A stretch of DNA of 64,000 nt from Bugula neritina (Eukaryota; Bryozoa; Gymnolaemata; Cheilostomatida; Bugulidae), in the NCBI GenBank assembly GCA_964035545.1, contig OZ037768.1, positions 24,268,819-24,332,818 on the forward strand. The letters are read 5' to 3'. A program made the position numbers and the translations under genes. Position 1 is the first letter of the stretch, and each line of letters begins with the position of its first letter. The notes below the pieces were generated by a model that made no database searches, was not told the origin of the DNA, and was given only the letters and a program-made list of their open reading frames with translations. Shown here one piece after another: positions 26,700-39,548 of the stretch.

Positions 26700-26950
26700 C
26701 AAACAAATATATATCATAACACTACCATACTCTTATTTATTACTCATATTATATTACTATATTCTTATTTATTACTCATATTATATTACTATAATCTTAT
26801 TTATTACTCATATTACATTACTATATTCTTATTTATTACTCATATTATATTACTATATTATTATTTACTACTCATATTATATAATTACTATATTCTTATT
26901 TATTACTCATATTGTATTACTATATTCTTATTTATTACTCATACTATAAT
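26700..26950. repeat. AT-rich minisatellite in the FReD intron after the PAN exon
   Basis: About eight copies of tattcttatttattactcat plus attatattacta (about 30 bp) fill the intron and abut the PAN exon donor. Homologous arrays occupy the same intron in the other copies, at about 32810-33031, 38882-39103 and 43110-43270. Confidence 0.9.
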
Positions 26951-27938
26951 ACCTGAATTAACTGCCAGCTTTGATCTCTAGCTGTACTGGTGTTAAAAAC
27001 TTCTTTCTAGAGAACAAGTGGAGAGGATGTTGCATTGCTGTGAAATCTTGTTATATAAGGCAGCTCTACACTTTTCATCTTTCTCACACAACTGGCAGCA
27101 AATAGTAATCTCTGGTACCCCTGCGGCAGCATCATATATGATGGACATTTGTAATATTATTATAATTATTATACAATTATGATATAAAATATAGTAATAT
27201 AAGATAAAGGAAATATATGATATATAAAACTAGATAATATACTAACCTGTATGATTCTTATAGAACTCTGTCTCTGGTATTGAATGTATCTCTACATCAG
27301 ATATGATACTGTATACTGATGTACTGTGCCCAGATGTAACTAACAAAGTTATACACATGCAACTACTGCCTTCCCTACCATGTATAATATGTTCCTCATT
27401 ATGTAATGTCTTATGTCTTCCAATGCTGGAAAAGAAACATGCTCTGGTTTGATTTAGCTGTGGATATGGTTTGGAAAATTATAACTCTTTATAAGCTAGC
27501 ATATTAAATAATTATTATTGATTTAAATTTTCTAACATTTTAAATATCGATCTAAAATAAACCTTTGGGAATTCTGTTGGGACATATTTACATAACTAAT
27601 TGCATTATGCACTGCTTTAATATTCTTTTATACATAACCTTATTATTACTTATATATCATAATATACCCTAAACAATATGACATACAAGAATATATTGAG
27701 GGTGACAGACAATTTAGTAAACTGCTGGCAATATGCCAGTTTCAACAAAGGTATCTGTTCATTATTCTTTTGTTTATTGTAAAAGCAGGCGCCAACAGAA
27801 AATTTTGATTGGAGGAATTATATAACTAGATAATAAATTATGTCATGTGTGGTTGTGTTTGAATGTTTGTAGCCAGCAGACATGTAGAGTATATAATATT
27901 CTAGACAGCTAAACTTGGACCATATCTAGTAAGGTTGA

Positions 27939-28611
27939 CCCCTCATTCACACTTACCGTATCGTACGCCGTAACAGCAAAAATAAAATGGCGACGCTGTT
28001 GCATTTTGTCAACGGGTGTTCACACATTGCCGTAAAAATACAACGCATGACGTTGAGTTGTGACCAATCATAATGAGGTTAATTTTTGTCTGCGGTGATT
28101 TGGATATTATTTACAAATTATTCGCAAAATTCTTATCAAAAGATGTTATATAAATGCTATTTACTAAATAAAAGCAATTACATAGAAAGAATCTTTTTTA
28201 AAAATATATTCGTTTTTAAAATAATTGTGCAAACTAATTTAAATAATGAATATTTAAGCCGTCCAAATCATTTTTAAGTTTTTGGTTTGCTTGATTTTAT
28301 GATTAGGGAAAGCTAGATTTTTAAGCTGAGTTTAATTCAAACAAGCCGGATAAAGATTTTTTAATCTTTTAAAACTTTTGAATTGATTAAATTAAATCAA
28401 AAATAAGCGATTAAAATAAACTAGCGAAAATGTTCTTTAAATTTTAGTACCAGATCAACTCTACCCAATAGGAGCCCGCCGTTATTTTTTTAATCAAGCA
28501 CTGCTTGATCAACGCCGCAACGTATACCGGAGTACGATTTAGCCCGGATGTTAACAAAAATCGCTAAAATTTGCTGTTACGGCGTACGGTACGGTAAGTG
28601 TGAATAGGGGG
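27939..28611. mobile_element. piggyBac-like MITE, 673 bp, copy 1
   Basis: Terminal inverted repeats of about 40 bp: CCCCTCATTCACACTTACCG on the left, and the reverse complement of CCCCCTATTCACACTTACCG on the right, each continuing into a cgtacgccgtaacagcaaa block. TTGA flanks the left and TTAA the right, consistent with a mutated TTAA duplication. The homologous place at about 40081-40092 reads aaggtttaaactac and lacks the element, giving an empty site. An inner palindrome, gatcaagcactgcttgatt, lies near the right end. I see no transposase. Confidence 0.87.
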
Positions 28612-30608
28612 TTAAACTACAGACAGTTGAATGTAGATTATAGACAGTAAAAGTTAGTTGCTTTAGCTCGCACAAAATATACGTTTGTAAGTCTGGCTTT
28701 AAAATCATAATTTTCAATAGACAATAATTTACATCTAGTTAAAGCACTTGCCTTCATCAGTTTTTGCAAAATGATTTTTTTAAATAGCTTATAATTGATA
28801 ACTGTTACAAAGAACAAGGGACAAGGTTATTACGACAGGAGTTGTCCTTCCATCGCAAGGCTATCAAGTGGTTGAAATACTGAAACTGTTTATTATTAAG
28901 TATCGAGAATAAAATGTATATAGTTTCAATTCCATTAATTAAAAGATTGGAGTAGAAAAAAGAAGTTAAATTTAATAGCAGAAGAAGAAAATTGGGCTGT
29001 CTACCGTTATCTGTTTGTATTCAAAACCTTCATTTTCAACAACAAGCTAATTTTTACAGAAACTAACTTTAAACATTGTTAGCTGCTGACAGCATTTTTT
29101 TGCAAATGAAGCAGCAGCTGATAAGACCATATTTATGCAGTCCTTTCTTTTCTTCTCGGGCTCCTTTTGTTGAAACAATTTTATGTTTTTTACTTTTTAT
29201 TCTCGCAATTAAGTCATGAACTCAAGTCATTTATCATAGCTACTCCTCTTTCTATAGTTCACACAGTGAGAGCTTTAATTATTCTTTACTTTTCTACTCC
29301 AACTCAGTGTTGACTGGTTGTTTGTATATAATATTTTATATCATTTGTCAATATTTGTACACATTTGATTAATATTCATTTATTTTTATATCAAGCTTTC
29401 TTAGCCCACAGTATTTGGCTTGATGCAATACTGGTATAGTTTTTCAGGACTATTTATCTATGCAAGTGACACTGGGTGTGTTTTATGTTCCTCAAGCACT
29501 TGACGAGCACTTGTTGACTGTTTTACTGTTTCTACATAATGTTGAGTTACATATGTTGGTTAATAAACTCAATGAACTGTATCTACCCACTGTATGTTGT
29601 TTTGTATTACATAACTAAAGAGTTCTATTTATAGCAGGAGACAACTTATATAAATAGTGTAACTCTATGATTAGAAAATAACTACAAGAATAGCATACAC
29701 CCAGGTGTTTGCTAGATGATAGATATTATTGTATAATACTTTATGTTGTCACCATAACTTCCTACTTCTTCATATTCAACATTATAATCTACCAGCAGCA
29801 ATGGTTTGGGTGGTTTTTCTTACAACAAAGTTATTTTAGACAAACCAACTTTTGCTGTTAGTTTGTTTCAAATATTGAATTTCAGAGTCAAATCCTTAGG
29901 TCATCTCCAAAATATAAAATAAAATAAAATCTCTATAATGCAATAAAATAAATACTTAAATTTAGTTGAAAGATAACATAACAAAGTCAAAAGAAGAAAA
30001 CAGACAAGGTGGAATTATAGAAACACCCTCGAGATAGAAATTTTCCTACTATAAGTTTTATAGTAAAAAAGTCTTGGCATAATGAAATCTTTATTATAAA
30101 CTAAAATATATGCTTTCAATACCAGCTGCCTGTTTCTGTACAGTTGCATGTTGGTACAGTTATGTGATGGTACAGTTATGTGATGGTACAGTTATGTGAT
30201 GATACAGTTGTGTGATGATACAGTTATGTGATGGTACAGTTGTGTGATGGTACAGTTATGTGATGGTACAGTTATGTGATGGTACAGTTGTGTGATGGTA
30301 CAGTTATGTGATGGTACAGTTATGTGATGATACAGTTGTGATGGTACAGTTATGTGATGGTACAGTTGTGTGATGATACAGTTATGTGATGGTACAGTTG
30401 TGTGATGGTACAGTTATGTGATGGTACAGTTATGTGATGGTACAGTTGTGTGATGGTACAGTTATGTGATGGTACAGTTATGTGATGATACAGTTGTGAT
30501 GGTACAGTTATGTGATGGTACAGTTGTATGATGGTACAGTTATGTGTTGGTACAGTTATGTGATGGTACAGTTATGTGATGGTACAGTTATATGAACCAA
30601 ACAACATC
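28612..30608. other. Spacer between FReD genes A and B
   Basis: No coding region recognised. It is the upstream flank of gene A and the downstream flank of gene B (both minus strand). Nearly identical sequence recurs at 34684-36680, and a more diverged version lies at about 40085-41676. The right part is a 14-bp minisatellite (separate entry). Confidence 0.65.
30138..30595. repeat. 14-bp minisatellite downstream of FReD gene B
   Basis: About 32 copies of gtacagttatgtgatg (14-15 bp), mixed with gtgtgatg variants. It ends about 15 bp from the gene B stop codon. The array is repeated intact at 36210-36667, and only about three copies are left at the matching place near gene D (41615-41660). Confidence 0.94.
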
Positions 30609-33468
30609 TTATCTGCTGATCATCATCTTTACCGCCTTCAAAGAGTAGTAAAACCCTTTCCAGGTGTACCACACGATTCCTTGTGCATACGGAGAAGTTA
30701 CATTTCTAGCATACCACTCTCCATTGAGATGTGACATCAGACAGTCGTCGTACCACCATGCCCCTGTATACCAGATATAATGACATTAAGATGTGACGCA
30801 AAACAACCAGTGAACCACCATGCCCCTGTATAGAATCATTTAAATAAGATATAATGGCATTTCATCAGCCAATAGCACGTTGAGATACAGCCATGTTGTT
30901 ATACACTCACTGCTAGATTATCATAATGATGTCACATTTGGTAATGGCATTTACCCTTGTATAGTTGTGCACAATGCGCATTGATGTTGTCATTGTCCAT
31001 ATCAAGTGTGCTAAATTCTTTTCCATTGTGATCAATTGGTGAAACATTGAAAGAATTTCCGGAATCATCTCCACTGTATCCAGATATCTAAACAAGTTAC
31101 AGGATGCAGCGAGACTTTGCAATTCAAAGGATTGCTCTATCTTGTCTAATAAATGGCCATTTAGGTCAAACACACATAATATTGTGTTTTTCTAAGCATG
31201 CATTGACAAAAAGCATTTGACCAAAGGTAAAAAAACTTAGTTGAAGTTGAGGGTGTAGATTGGTAACAGCCAAAACGCCGATTTTGAAATGAGCTGGGAA
31301 ATGTGACGTAACAGCGCCAGCATTCCTGCTGGTCACGTGACTATACAAATGAATAACTATAGAAATATGACTGTGAGATGTAATCTTTTAGCTTGCAATT
31401 TGTATATTTATAGAAGTGCAAATGTGAATTATCTCAATCTATAGTTTTTTGACATTTTAAATAACATGTATGTGATAACATTAGGCTATATTTTGCTTGT
31501 AAACATTAGAAAAAAGCCTTGCAAAAACATGCATTCTTTAGGATGAATGCCTGCGATAGATCTAAACTAAGTCAGATTGTGCAATATTACTGGTGCACCA
31601 AAGCTGACCTATATAGCGCACTGTAACTGCTTGAGCGTAATTGGTTGATGTTGTGCCCAGCAACCTTGAATACTAACGTTATAGTTAGCACGTGCAGCAT
31701 AGTTACTGGCGTTCACACGTCACGTATTAGGCTATTCTTTTTCATGGCTGAAAATTTTACCTCCCTCAAAATTGGAATTTTGAAAAGCTGTTTTCTAGGC
31801 ACATAGCCCTTTGCAAAGCCACAATTGTTTGCATACACATTAGATTATAGTTCATAATTATAATGTGATTGTAATAAACTAAGATTGAGCAATCCTTTAA
31901 TACAAATATTCGGAATCAAAACAGTTGATGATTGAATTGAAGTTTTCTAATATTTATAACATCTATTGCCACTATACATATTATATTACCTGTTCAATCT
32001 GTATCTGAATGTAAATAATTAAATAAGTAGATAACTAGTATGAGAAGAGAGTACCCACCGAAAGAAGATAATTACTAGAACTGTCTCCTATGTAGAACGT
32101 AGAGTAGTTGGCCTTCTTAACTTCTCCTTCAAAGTCTTCCAAGTAAATACTCAGTTTCTGATTGTTTCTAGTCAAGTAATAGATGTGATCCAGTCCTAAA
32201 CGGGAAGTAGAAGTTAGAGTATTTAATTTCTCATTAGAAATAAGTAACTTTTCAGTGTTTAAATCCAGTTCATAAAATACGTTAGGATGCTATATAATTA
32301 TAATATCATGAGACAGATAATAGCTATAACACAAGTATCAAACAAAAAGCAGTTACAACACACAAGATCAACCAATGAACAGTTACAACACACAATACTA
32401 ACTAATGAACAGTTACAACACACAGTATTAACCAATGAAACAAACCTAGCCAGAATTCACCATGGATATCACCAAACCCATCAACATAATCCTGCCAGCT
32501 TCTGTAGAAGTCCACTGAACCATCCATCCTTCTCTGTATTACAGTCCAGCCATGTTCATCATCAAACTCACACCACACTGGAAACTTAGCCAATGAGAGT
32601 GGATCTTGTAGGAAATATACTCCGGGACATCTCTCTCCAGACTCAAACACCTCCTCACAATCTGAGGTTAAGAACTGAGTTTATAAAACTGCAATATGTT
32701 TCATTGGACAGTATTCATTAGTAACTTCATGTATAATTATACTCACCCTTGTAATGTGTCTTTGGGTCTTCGCTTTTATTCTACAAACAAAGATATATCA
32801 TAACACCACTATATTCTTATTTATTACTCATATTATATTACTATATTATTGTTTATTACTCATATTATATTACTATATCATTATTTATTACTCATACTAT
32901 ATTACTATATTATTATTTATTACTCACATTATATTACTATATTCTTATTTGTTACTCATATTATATTACTATATCATTATTTATTACTCATACTATATCA
33001 CTATATTATTATTTATTACTCATATTATAATACCTGAATTAACTGCCAGCTTTGATCTCTAGCTGTACTGGTGTTAAAAACTTCTAGAGAACAAGTGGAG
33101 AGGATGTTGCATTGCTGTGAAATCTTGTTATATAAGGCAGCTCTACACTTTTCATCTTTCTCACACAACTGGCAGCAAATAGTAATCTCTGGTACCCCTG
33201 CGGCAGCATCATATATGATGGACATTTGTAATATTATTATAATTATTATACAATTATGATATAAAATATAGTAATATAAGATAAAGGAAATATATGATAT
33301 ATAAAACTAGATAATATACTAACCTGTATGATTCTTATAGAACTCTGTCTCTGGTATTGAATGTATCTCTACATCAGATATGATACTGTATACTGATGTA
33401 CTGTGCCCAGAACAAAGTTATACACATGCAACTACTGCCTTCCCTACCATGTATAATATGTTCCTCAT
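30609..33468 (-). pseudogene. FReD gene B: PAN plus fibrinogen C-terminal domain, damaged N-terminus
   Basis: Exons in transcript order: 33324-33468 (N-terminal), 33034-33197 (PAN), 32747-32780, 32446-32661, 32059-32195, 30955-31087 and 30609-30763. From the PAN exon to the TAA stop (30609-30611) the frame is open in every exon and all phases match gene D. The PAN part has [11 protein letters not shown]; the FReD has [26 protein letters not shown] and [18 protein letters not shown]. The N-terminal exon has a 2-bp insertion and an 8-bp deletion, so no ATG is in frame with the PAN exon. It is therefore non-secreted, non-functional, or uses an unseen first exon. The last exon has a second upstream acceptor (see findings). 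Confidence 0.7.
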
Positions 33469-34010
33469 TATGTAATGTCTTATGTCTTCCAATGCTGGAA
33501 AAGAAACATGCTCTGGTTTGATTTAGCTGTGGATATGGTTTGGAAAATTATAACTCTTTATAAGCTAGCATATTAAATAATTATTATTGATTTAAATTTT
33601 CTAACATTTTAAATATCGATCTAAAATAGACCTTTGGGAATTCTGTTGGGACATAATATTTACATAACTAATTGCATGATGCACTGCTTTATTATTCTTT
33701 TATACATAACCTTATTATTACTTATATATCATAATATACCCTAAACAATATGACATACAAGAATATACTGAGGGTGACAGACAATTTAGTAAACTGCTGG
33801 CAATATGCCAGTTTTAACAAAGGTATCTGTTCATTATTCTTTTGTTTATTGTAAAAGCAGGCGCCAACAGAAAATTTTGATTGGAGGAATTATATAACTA
33901 GATAATAAATTATGTCATGTGTGGTTGTGTTTGAATGTTTGTAGCCAGCAGACATGTAGAGTATATAATATTCTAGACAGCTAAACTTGGACCATATCTA
34001 GTAAGGTTGA

Positions 34011-34683
34011 CCCCTCATTCACACTTACCGTATCGTACGCCGTAACAGCAAAAATAAAATGGCGACGCTGTTGCATTTTGTCAACGGGTGTTCACACATT
34101 GCCGTAAAAATACAACGCATGACGTTGAGTTGTGACCAATCATAATGAGGTTAATTTTTGTCTGCGGTGATTTGGATATTATTTACAAATTATTCGCAAC
34201 ATTCTTATCAAAAGATGTTATATAAATGCTATTTACTAAATAAAAGCAATTACATAGAAAGAATCTTTTTTAAAAATATATTCGTTTTTAAAATAATTGT
34301 GCAAACTAATTTAAATAATGAATATTTAAGCCGTCCAAATCATTTTTAAGTTTTTGGTTTGCTTGATTTTATGATTAGGGAAAGCTAGATTTTTAAGCTG
34401 AGTTTAATTCAAACAAGCCGGATAAAGATTTTTTAATCTTTTAAAACTTTTGAATTGATTAAATTAAATCAAAAATAAGCGATTAAAATAAACTAGCGAA
34501 AATGTTCTTTAAATTTTAGTACCAGATCAACTCTACCCAATAGGAGCCCGCCGTTATTTTTTTAATCAAGCACTGCTTGATCAACGCCGCAACGTATACC
34601 GGAGTACGATTTAGCCCGGATGTTAACAAAAATCGCTAAAATTTGCTGTTACGGCGTACGGTACGGTAAGTGTGAATAGGGGG
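34011..34683. mobile_element. piggyBac-like MITE, copy 2
   Basis: Identical in layout to the copy at 27939-28611 and offset by exactly 6072 bp. It reached this place by segmental duplication, not by a new insertion. Confidence 0.88.
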
Positions 34684-36680
34684 TTAAACTACAGACAGTT
34701 GAATGTAGATTATAGACAGTAAAAGTTAGTTGCTTTAGCTCGCACAAAATATACGTTTGTAAGTCTGGCTTTAAAATCATAATTTTCAATAGACAATAAT
34801 TTACATCTAGTTAAAGCACTTGCCTTCATCAGTTTTTGCAAAATGATTTTTTTAAATAGCTTATAATTGATAACTGTTACAAAGAACAAGGGACAAGGTT
34901 ATTACGACAGGAGTTGTCCTTCCATCGCAAGGCTATCAAGTGGTTGAAATACTGAAACTGTTTATTATTAAGTATCGAGAATAAAATGTATATAGTTTCA
35001 ATTCCATTAATTAAAAGGTTGGAGTAGAAAAAAGAAGTTAAATTTAATAGCAGAAGAAGAAAATTGGGCTGTCTACCGTTATCTGTTTGTATTCAAAACC
35101 TTCATTTTCAACAACAAGCTAATTTTTACAGAAACTAACTTTAAACATTGTTAGCTGCTGACAGCATTTTTTTGCAAATGAAGCAGCAGCTGATAAGACC
35201 ATATTTATGCAGTCCTTTCTTTTCTTCTCGGGCTCCTTTTGTTGAAACAATTTTATGTTTTTTACTTTTTATTCTCGCAATTAAGTCATGAACTCAAGTC
35301 ATTTATCATAGCTACTCCTCTTTCTATAGTTCACACAGTGAGAGCTTTAATTATTCTTTACTTTTCTACTCCAACTCAGTGTTGACTGGTTGTTTGTATA
35401 TAATATTTTATATCATTTGTCAATATTTGTACACATTTGATTAATATTCATTTATTTTTATATCAAGCTTTCTTAGCCCACAGTATTTGGCTTGATGCAA
35501 TACTGGTATAGTTTTTCAGGACTATTTATCTATGCAAGTGACACTGGGTGTGTTTTATGTTCCTCAAGCACTTGACGAGCACTTGTTGACTGTTTTACTG
35601 TTTCTACATAATGTTGAGTTACATATGTTGGTTAATAAACTCAATGAACTGTATCTACCCACTGTATGTTGTTTTGTATTACATAACTAAAGAGTTCTAT
35701 TTATAGCAGGAGACAACTTATATAAATAGTGTAACTCTATGATTAGAAAATAACTACAAGAATAGCATACACCCAGGTGTTTGCTAGATGATAGATATTA
35801 TTGTATAATACTTTATGTTGTCACCATAACTTCCTACTTCTTCATATTCAACATTATAATCTACCAGCAGCAATGGTTTGGGTGGTTTTTCTTACAACAA
35901 AGTTATTTTAGACAAACCAACTTTTGCTGTTAGTTTGTTTCAAATATTGAATTTCAGAGTCAAATCCTTAGGTCATCTCCAAAATATAAAATAAAATAAA
36001 ATCTCTATAATGCAATAAAATAAATACTTAAATTTAGTTGAAAGATAACATAACAAAGTCAAAAGAAGAAAACAGACAAGGTGGAATTATAGAAACACCC
36101 TCGAGATAGAAATTTTCCTACTATAAGTTTTATAGTAAAAAAGTCTTGGCATAATGAAATCTTTATTATAAACTAAAATATATGCTTTCAATACCAGCTG
36201 CCTGTTTCTGTACAGTTGCATGTTGGTACAGTTATGTGATGGTACAGTTATGTGATGGTACAGTTATGTGATGATACAGTTGTGTGATGATACAGTTATG
36301 TGATGGTACAGTTGTGTGATGGTACAGTTATGTGATGGTACAGTTATGTGATGGTACAGTTGTGTGATGGTACAGTTATGTGATGGTACAGTTATGTGAT
36401 GATACAGTTGTGATGGTACAGTTATGTGATGGTACAGTTGTGTGATGATACAGTTATGTGATGGTACAGTTGTGTGATGGTACAGTTATGTGATGGTACA
36501 GTTATGTGATGGTACAGTTGTGTGATGGTACAGTTATGTGATGGTACAGTTATGTGATGATACAGTTGTGATGGTACAGTTATGTGATGGTACAGTTGTA
36601 TGATGGTACAGTTATGTGTTGGTACAGTTATGTGATGGTACAGTTATGTGATGGTACAGTTATATGAACCAAACAACATC
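34684..36680. other. Spacer between FReD genes B and C
   Basis: Near-identical copy of the 28612-30608 spacer. No gene recognised. Confidence 0.65.
36210..36667. repeat. 14-bp minisatellite downstream of FReD gene C
   Basis: Second copy of the 30138-30595 array. Copy number and the order of variants look unchanged, which again argues for a very recent duplication, because such arrays usually change length quickly. Confidence 0.94.
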
Positions 36681-39548
36681 TTATCTGCTGATCATCATCT
36701 TTACCGCCTTCAAAGAGTAGTAAAACCCTTTCCAGGTGTACCACACGATTCCTTGTGCATACGGAGAAGTTACATTTCTAGCATACCACTCTCCATTGAG
36801 ATGTGACATCAGACAGTCGTCGTACCACCATGCCCCTGTATACCAGATATAATGACATTAAGATGTGACGCAAAACAACCAGTGAACCACCATGCCCCTG
36901 TATAGAATCATTTAAATAAGATATAATGGCATTTCATCAGCCAATAGCACGTTGAGATACAGCCATGTTGTTATACACTCACTGCTAGATTATCATAATG
37001 ATGTCACATTTGGTAATGGCATTTACCCTTGTATAGTTGTGCACAATGCGCATTGATGTTGTCATTGTCCATATCAAGTGTGCTAAATTCTTTTCCATTG
37101 TGATCAATTGGTGAAACATTGAAAGAATTTCCGGAATCATCTCCACTGTATCCAGATATCTAAACAAGTTACAGGATGCAGCGAGACTTTGCAATTCAAA
37201 GGATTGCTCTATCTTGTCTAATAAATGGCCATTTAGGTCAAACACACATAATATTGTGTTTTTCTAAGCATGCATTGACAAAAAGCATTTGACCAAAGGT
37301 AAAAAAACTTAGTTGAAGTTGAGGGTGTAGATTGGTAACAGCCAAAACGCCGATTTTGAAATGAGCTGGGAAATGTGACGTAACAGCGCCAGCATTCCTG
37401 CTGGTCACGTGACTATACAAATGAATAACTATAGAAATATGACTGTGAGATGTAATCTTTTAGCTTGCAATTTGTATATTTATAGAAGTGCAAATGTGAA
37501 TTATCTCAATCTATAGTTTTTTGACATTTTAAATAACATGTATGTGATAACATTAGGCTATATTTTGCTTGTAAACATTAGAAAAAAGCCTTGCAAAAAC
37601 ATGCATTCTTTAGGATGAATGCCTGCGATAGATCTAAACTAAGTCAGATTGTGCAATATTACTGGTGCACCAAAGCTGACCTATATAGCGCACTGTAACT
37701 GCTTGAGCGTAATTGGTTGATGTTGTGCCCAGCAACCTTGAATACTAACGTTATAGTTAGCACGTGCAGCATAGTTACTGGCGTTCACACGTCACGTATT
37801 AGGCTATTCTTTTTCATGGCTGAAAATTTTACCTCCCTCAAAATTGGAATTTTGAAAAGCTGTTTTCTAGGCACATAGCCCTTTGCAAAGCCACAATTGT
37901 TTGCATACACATTAGATTATAGTTCATAATTATAATGTGATTGTAATAAACTAAGATTGAGCAATCCTTTAATACAAATATTCGGAATCAAAACAGTTGA
38001 TGATTGAATTGAAGTTTTCTAATATTTATAACATCTATTGCCACTATACATATTATATTACCTGTTCAATCTGTATCTGAATGTAAATAATTAAATAAGT
38101 AGATAACTAGTATGAGAAGAGAGTACCCACCGAAAGAAGATAATTACTAGAACTGTCTCCTATGTAGAACGTAGAGTAGTTGGCCTTCTTAACTTCTCCT
38201 TCAAAGTCTTCCAAGTAAATACTCAGTTTCTGATTGTTTCTAGTCAAGTAATAGATGTGATCCAGTCCTAAACGGGAAGTAGAAGTTAGAGTATTTAATT
38301 TCTCATTAGAAATAAGTAACTTTTCAGTGTTTAAATCCAGTTCATAAAATACGTTAGGATGCTATATAATTATAATATCATGAGACAGATAATAGCTATA
38401 ACACAAGTATCAAACAAAAAGCAGTTACAACACACAAGATCAACCAATGAACAGTTACAACACACAATACTAACTAATGAACAGTTACAACACACAGTAT
38501 TAACCAATGAAACAAACCTAGCCAGAATTCACCATGGATATCACCAAACCCATCAACATAATCCTGCCAGCTTCTGTAGAAGTCCACTGAACCATCCATC
38601 CTTCTCTGTATTACAGTCCAGCCATGTTCATCATCAAACTCACACCACACTGGAAACTTAGCCAATGAGAGTGGATCTTGTAGGAAATATACTCCGGGAC
38701 ATCTCTCTCCAGACTCAAACACCTCCTCACAATCTGAGGTTAAGAACTGAGTTTATAAAACTGCAATATGTTTCATTGGACAGTATTCATTAGTAACTTC
38801 ATGTATAATTATACTCACCCTTGTAATGTGTCTTTGGGTCTTCGCTTTTATTCTACAAACAAAGATATATCATAACACCACTATATTCTTATTTATTACT
38901 CATATTATATTACTATATTATTGTTTATTACTCATATTATATTACTATATCATTATTTATTACTCATACTATATTACTATATTATTATTTATTACTCACA
39001 TTATATTACTATATTCTTATTTGTTACTCATATTATATTACTATATCATTATTTATTACTCATACTATATCACTATATTATTATTTATTACTCATATTAT
39101 AATACCTGAATTAACTGCCAGCTTTGATCTCTAGCTGTACTGGTGTTAAAAACTTCTAGAGAACAAGTGGAGAGGATGTTGCATTGCTGTGAAATCTTGT
39201 TATATAAGGCAGCTCTACACTTTTCATCTTTCTCACACAACTGGCAGCAAATAGTAATCTCTGGTACCCCTGCGGCAGCATCATATATGATGGACATTTG
39301 TAATATTATTATAATTATTATACAATTATGATATAAAATATAGTAATATAAGATAAAGGAAATATATGATATATAAAACTAGATAATATACTAACCTGTA
39401 TGATTCTTATAGAACTCTGTCTCTGGTATTGAATGTATCTCTACATCAGATATGATACTGTATACTGATGTACTGTGCCCAGATGTAACTAACAAAGTTA
39501 TACACATGCAACTACTGCCTTCCCTACCATGTATAATATGTTCCTCAT
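36681..39548 (-). CDS. FReD gene C: PAN plus fibrinogen C-terminal domain
   Basis: Exons in transcript order: 39396-39548 (N-terminal), 39106-39269 (PAN), 38819-38852, 38518-38733, 38131-38267, 37027-37159 and 36681-36835. Protein sequence from the PAN exon on appears identical to gene B. The ATG matching that of gene D (39546-39548) is followed by a frame break from a 2-bp insertion. A later ATG at 39505-39507 is in frame and gives about 316 aa beginning MCITLLVTSGHSTSVYS, where the hydrophobic stretch is too short for a confident signal peptide. The gene may be expressed but poorly secreted, or it may be decaying. The FReD keeps its cysteines and the DxDND calcium motif. Confidence 0.75.

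Larger units (their letters stand above)
26953..33033. repeat. Segmental tandem duplication, unit 1
   Basis: This unit runs from the PAN exon of gene A to the PAN exon of gene B and includes the MITE, the spacer, the 14-bp minisatellite and most of gene B. It matches 33034-39105 almost base for base, with an offset of 6072 over nearly all of the length. Only scattered substitutions and small indels were seen, such as an 8-bp difference near 33409. The break appears to lie close to the PAN exon, so PAN genes would have recombined unequally there. Confidence 0.9.
33034..39105. repeat. Segmental tandem duplication, unit 2
   Basis: Second copy of the 6072-bp unit. Substitutions seen against unit 1 are few (for example a/c near 34199 and a/g near 35019), so the duplication is very young. 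The homology continues as a third, partial copy from 39106 to about 40060, then into more diverged sequence leading to gene D. Confidence 0.9.

Noticed and set aside
28086-28277. A 63-residue plus-strand frame inside the MITE (and its twin at 34158-34349)
   Set aside because: It is AT-rich with no transposase motifs, and the element is too short to code for one.
31166-31348. A 60-residue minus-strand frame between FReD exons (and its twin at 37238-37420)
   Set aside because: It lies within a FReD intron, has no family likeness, and is repeated only because the segment is duplicated.
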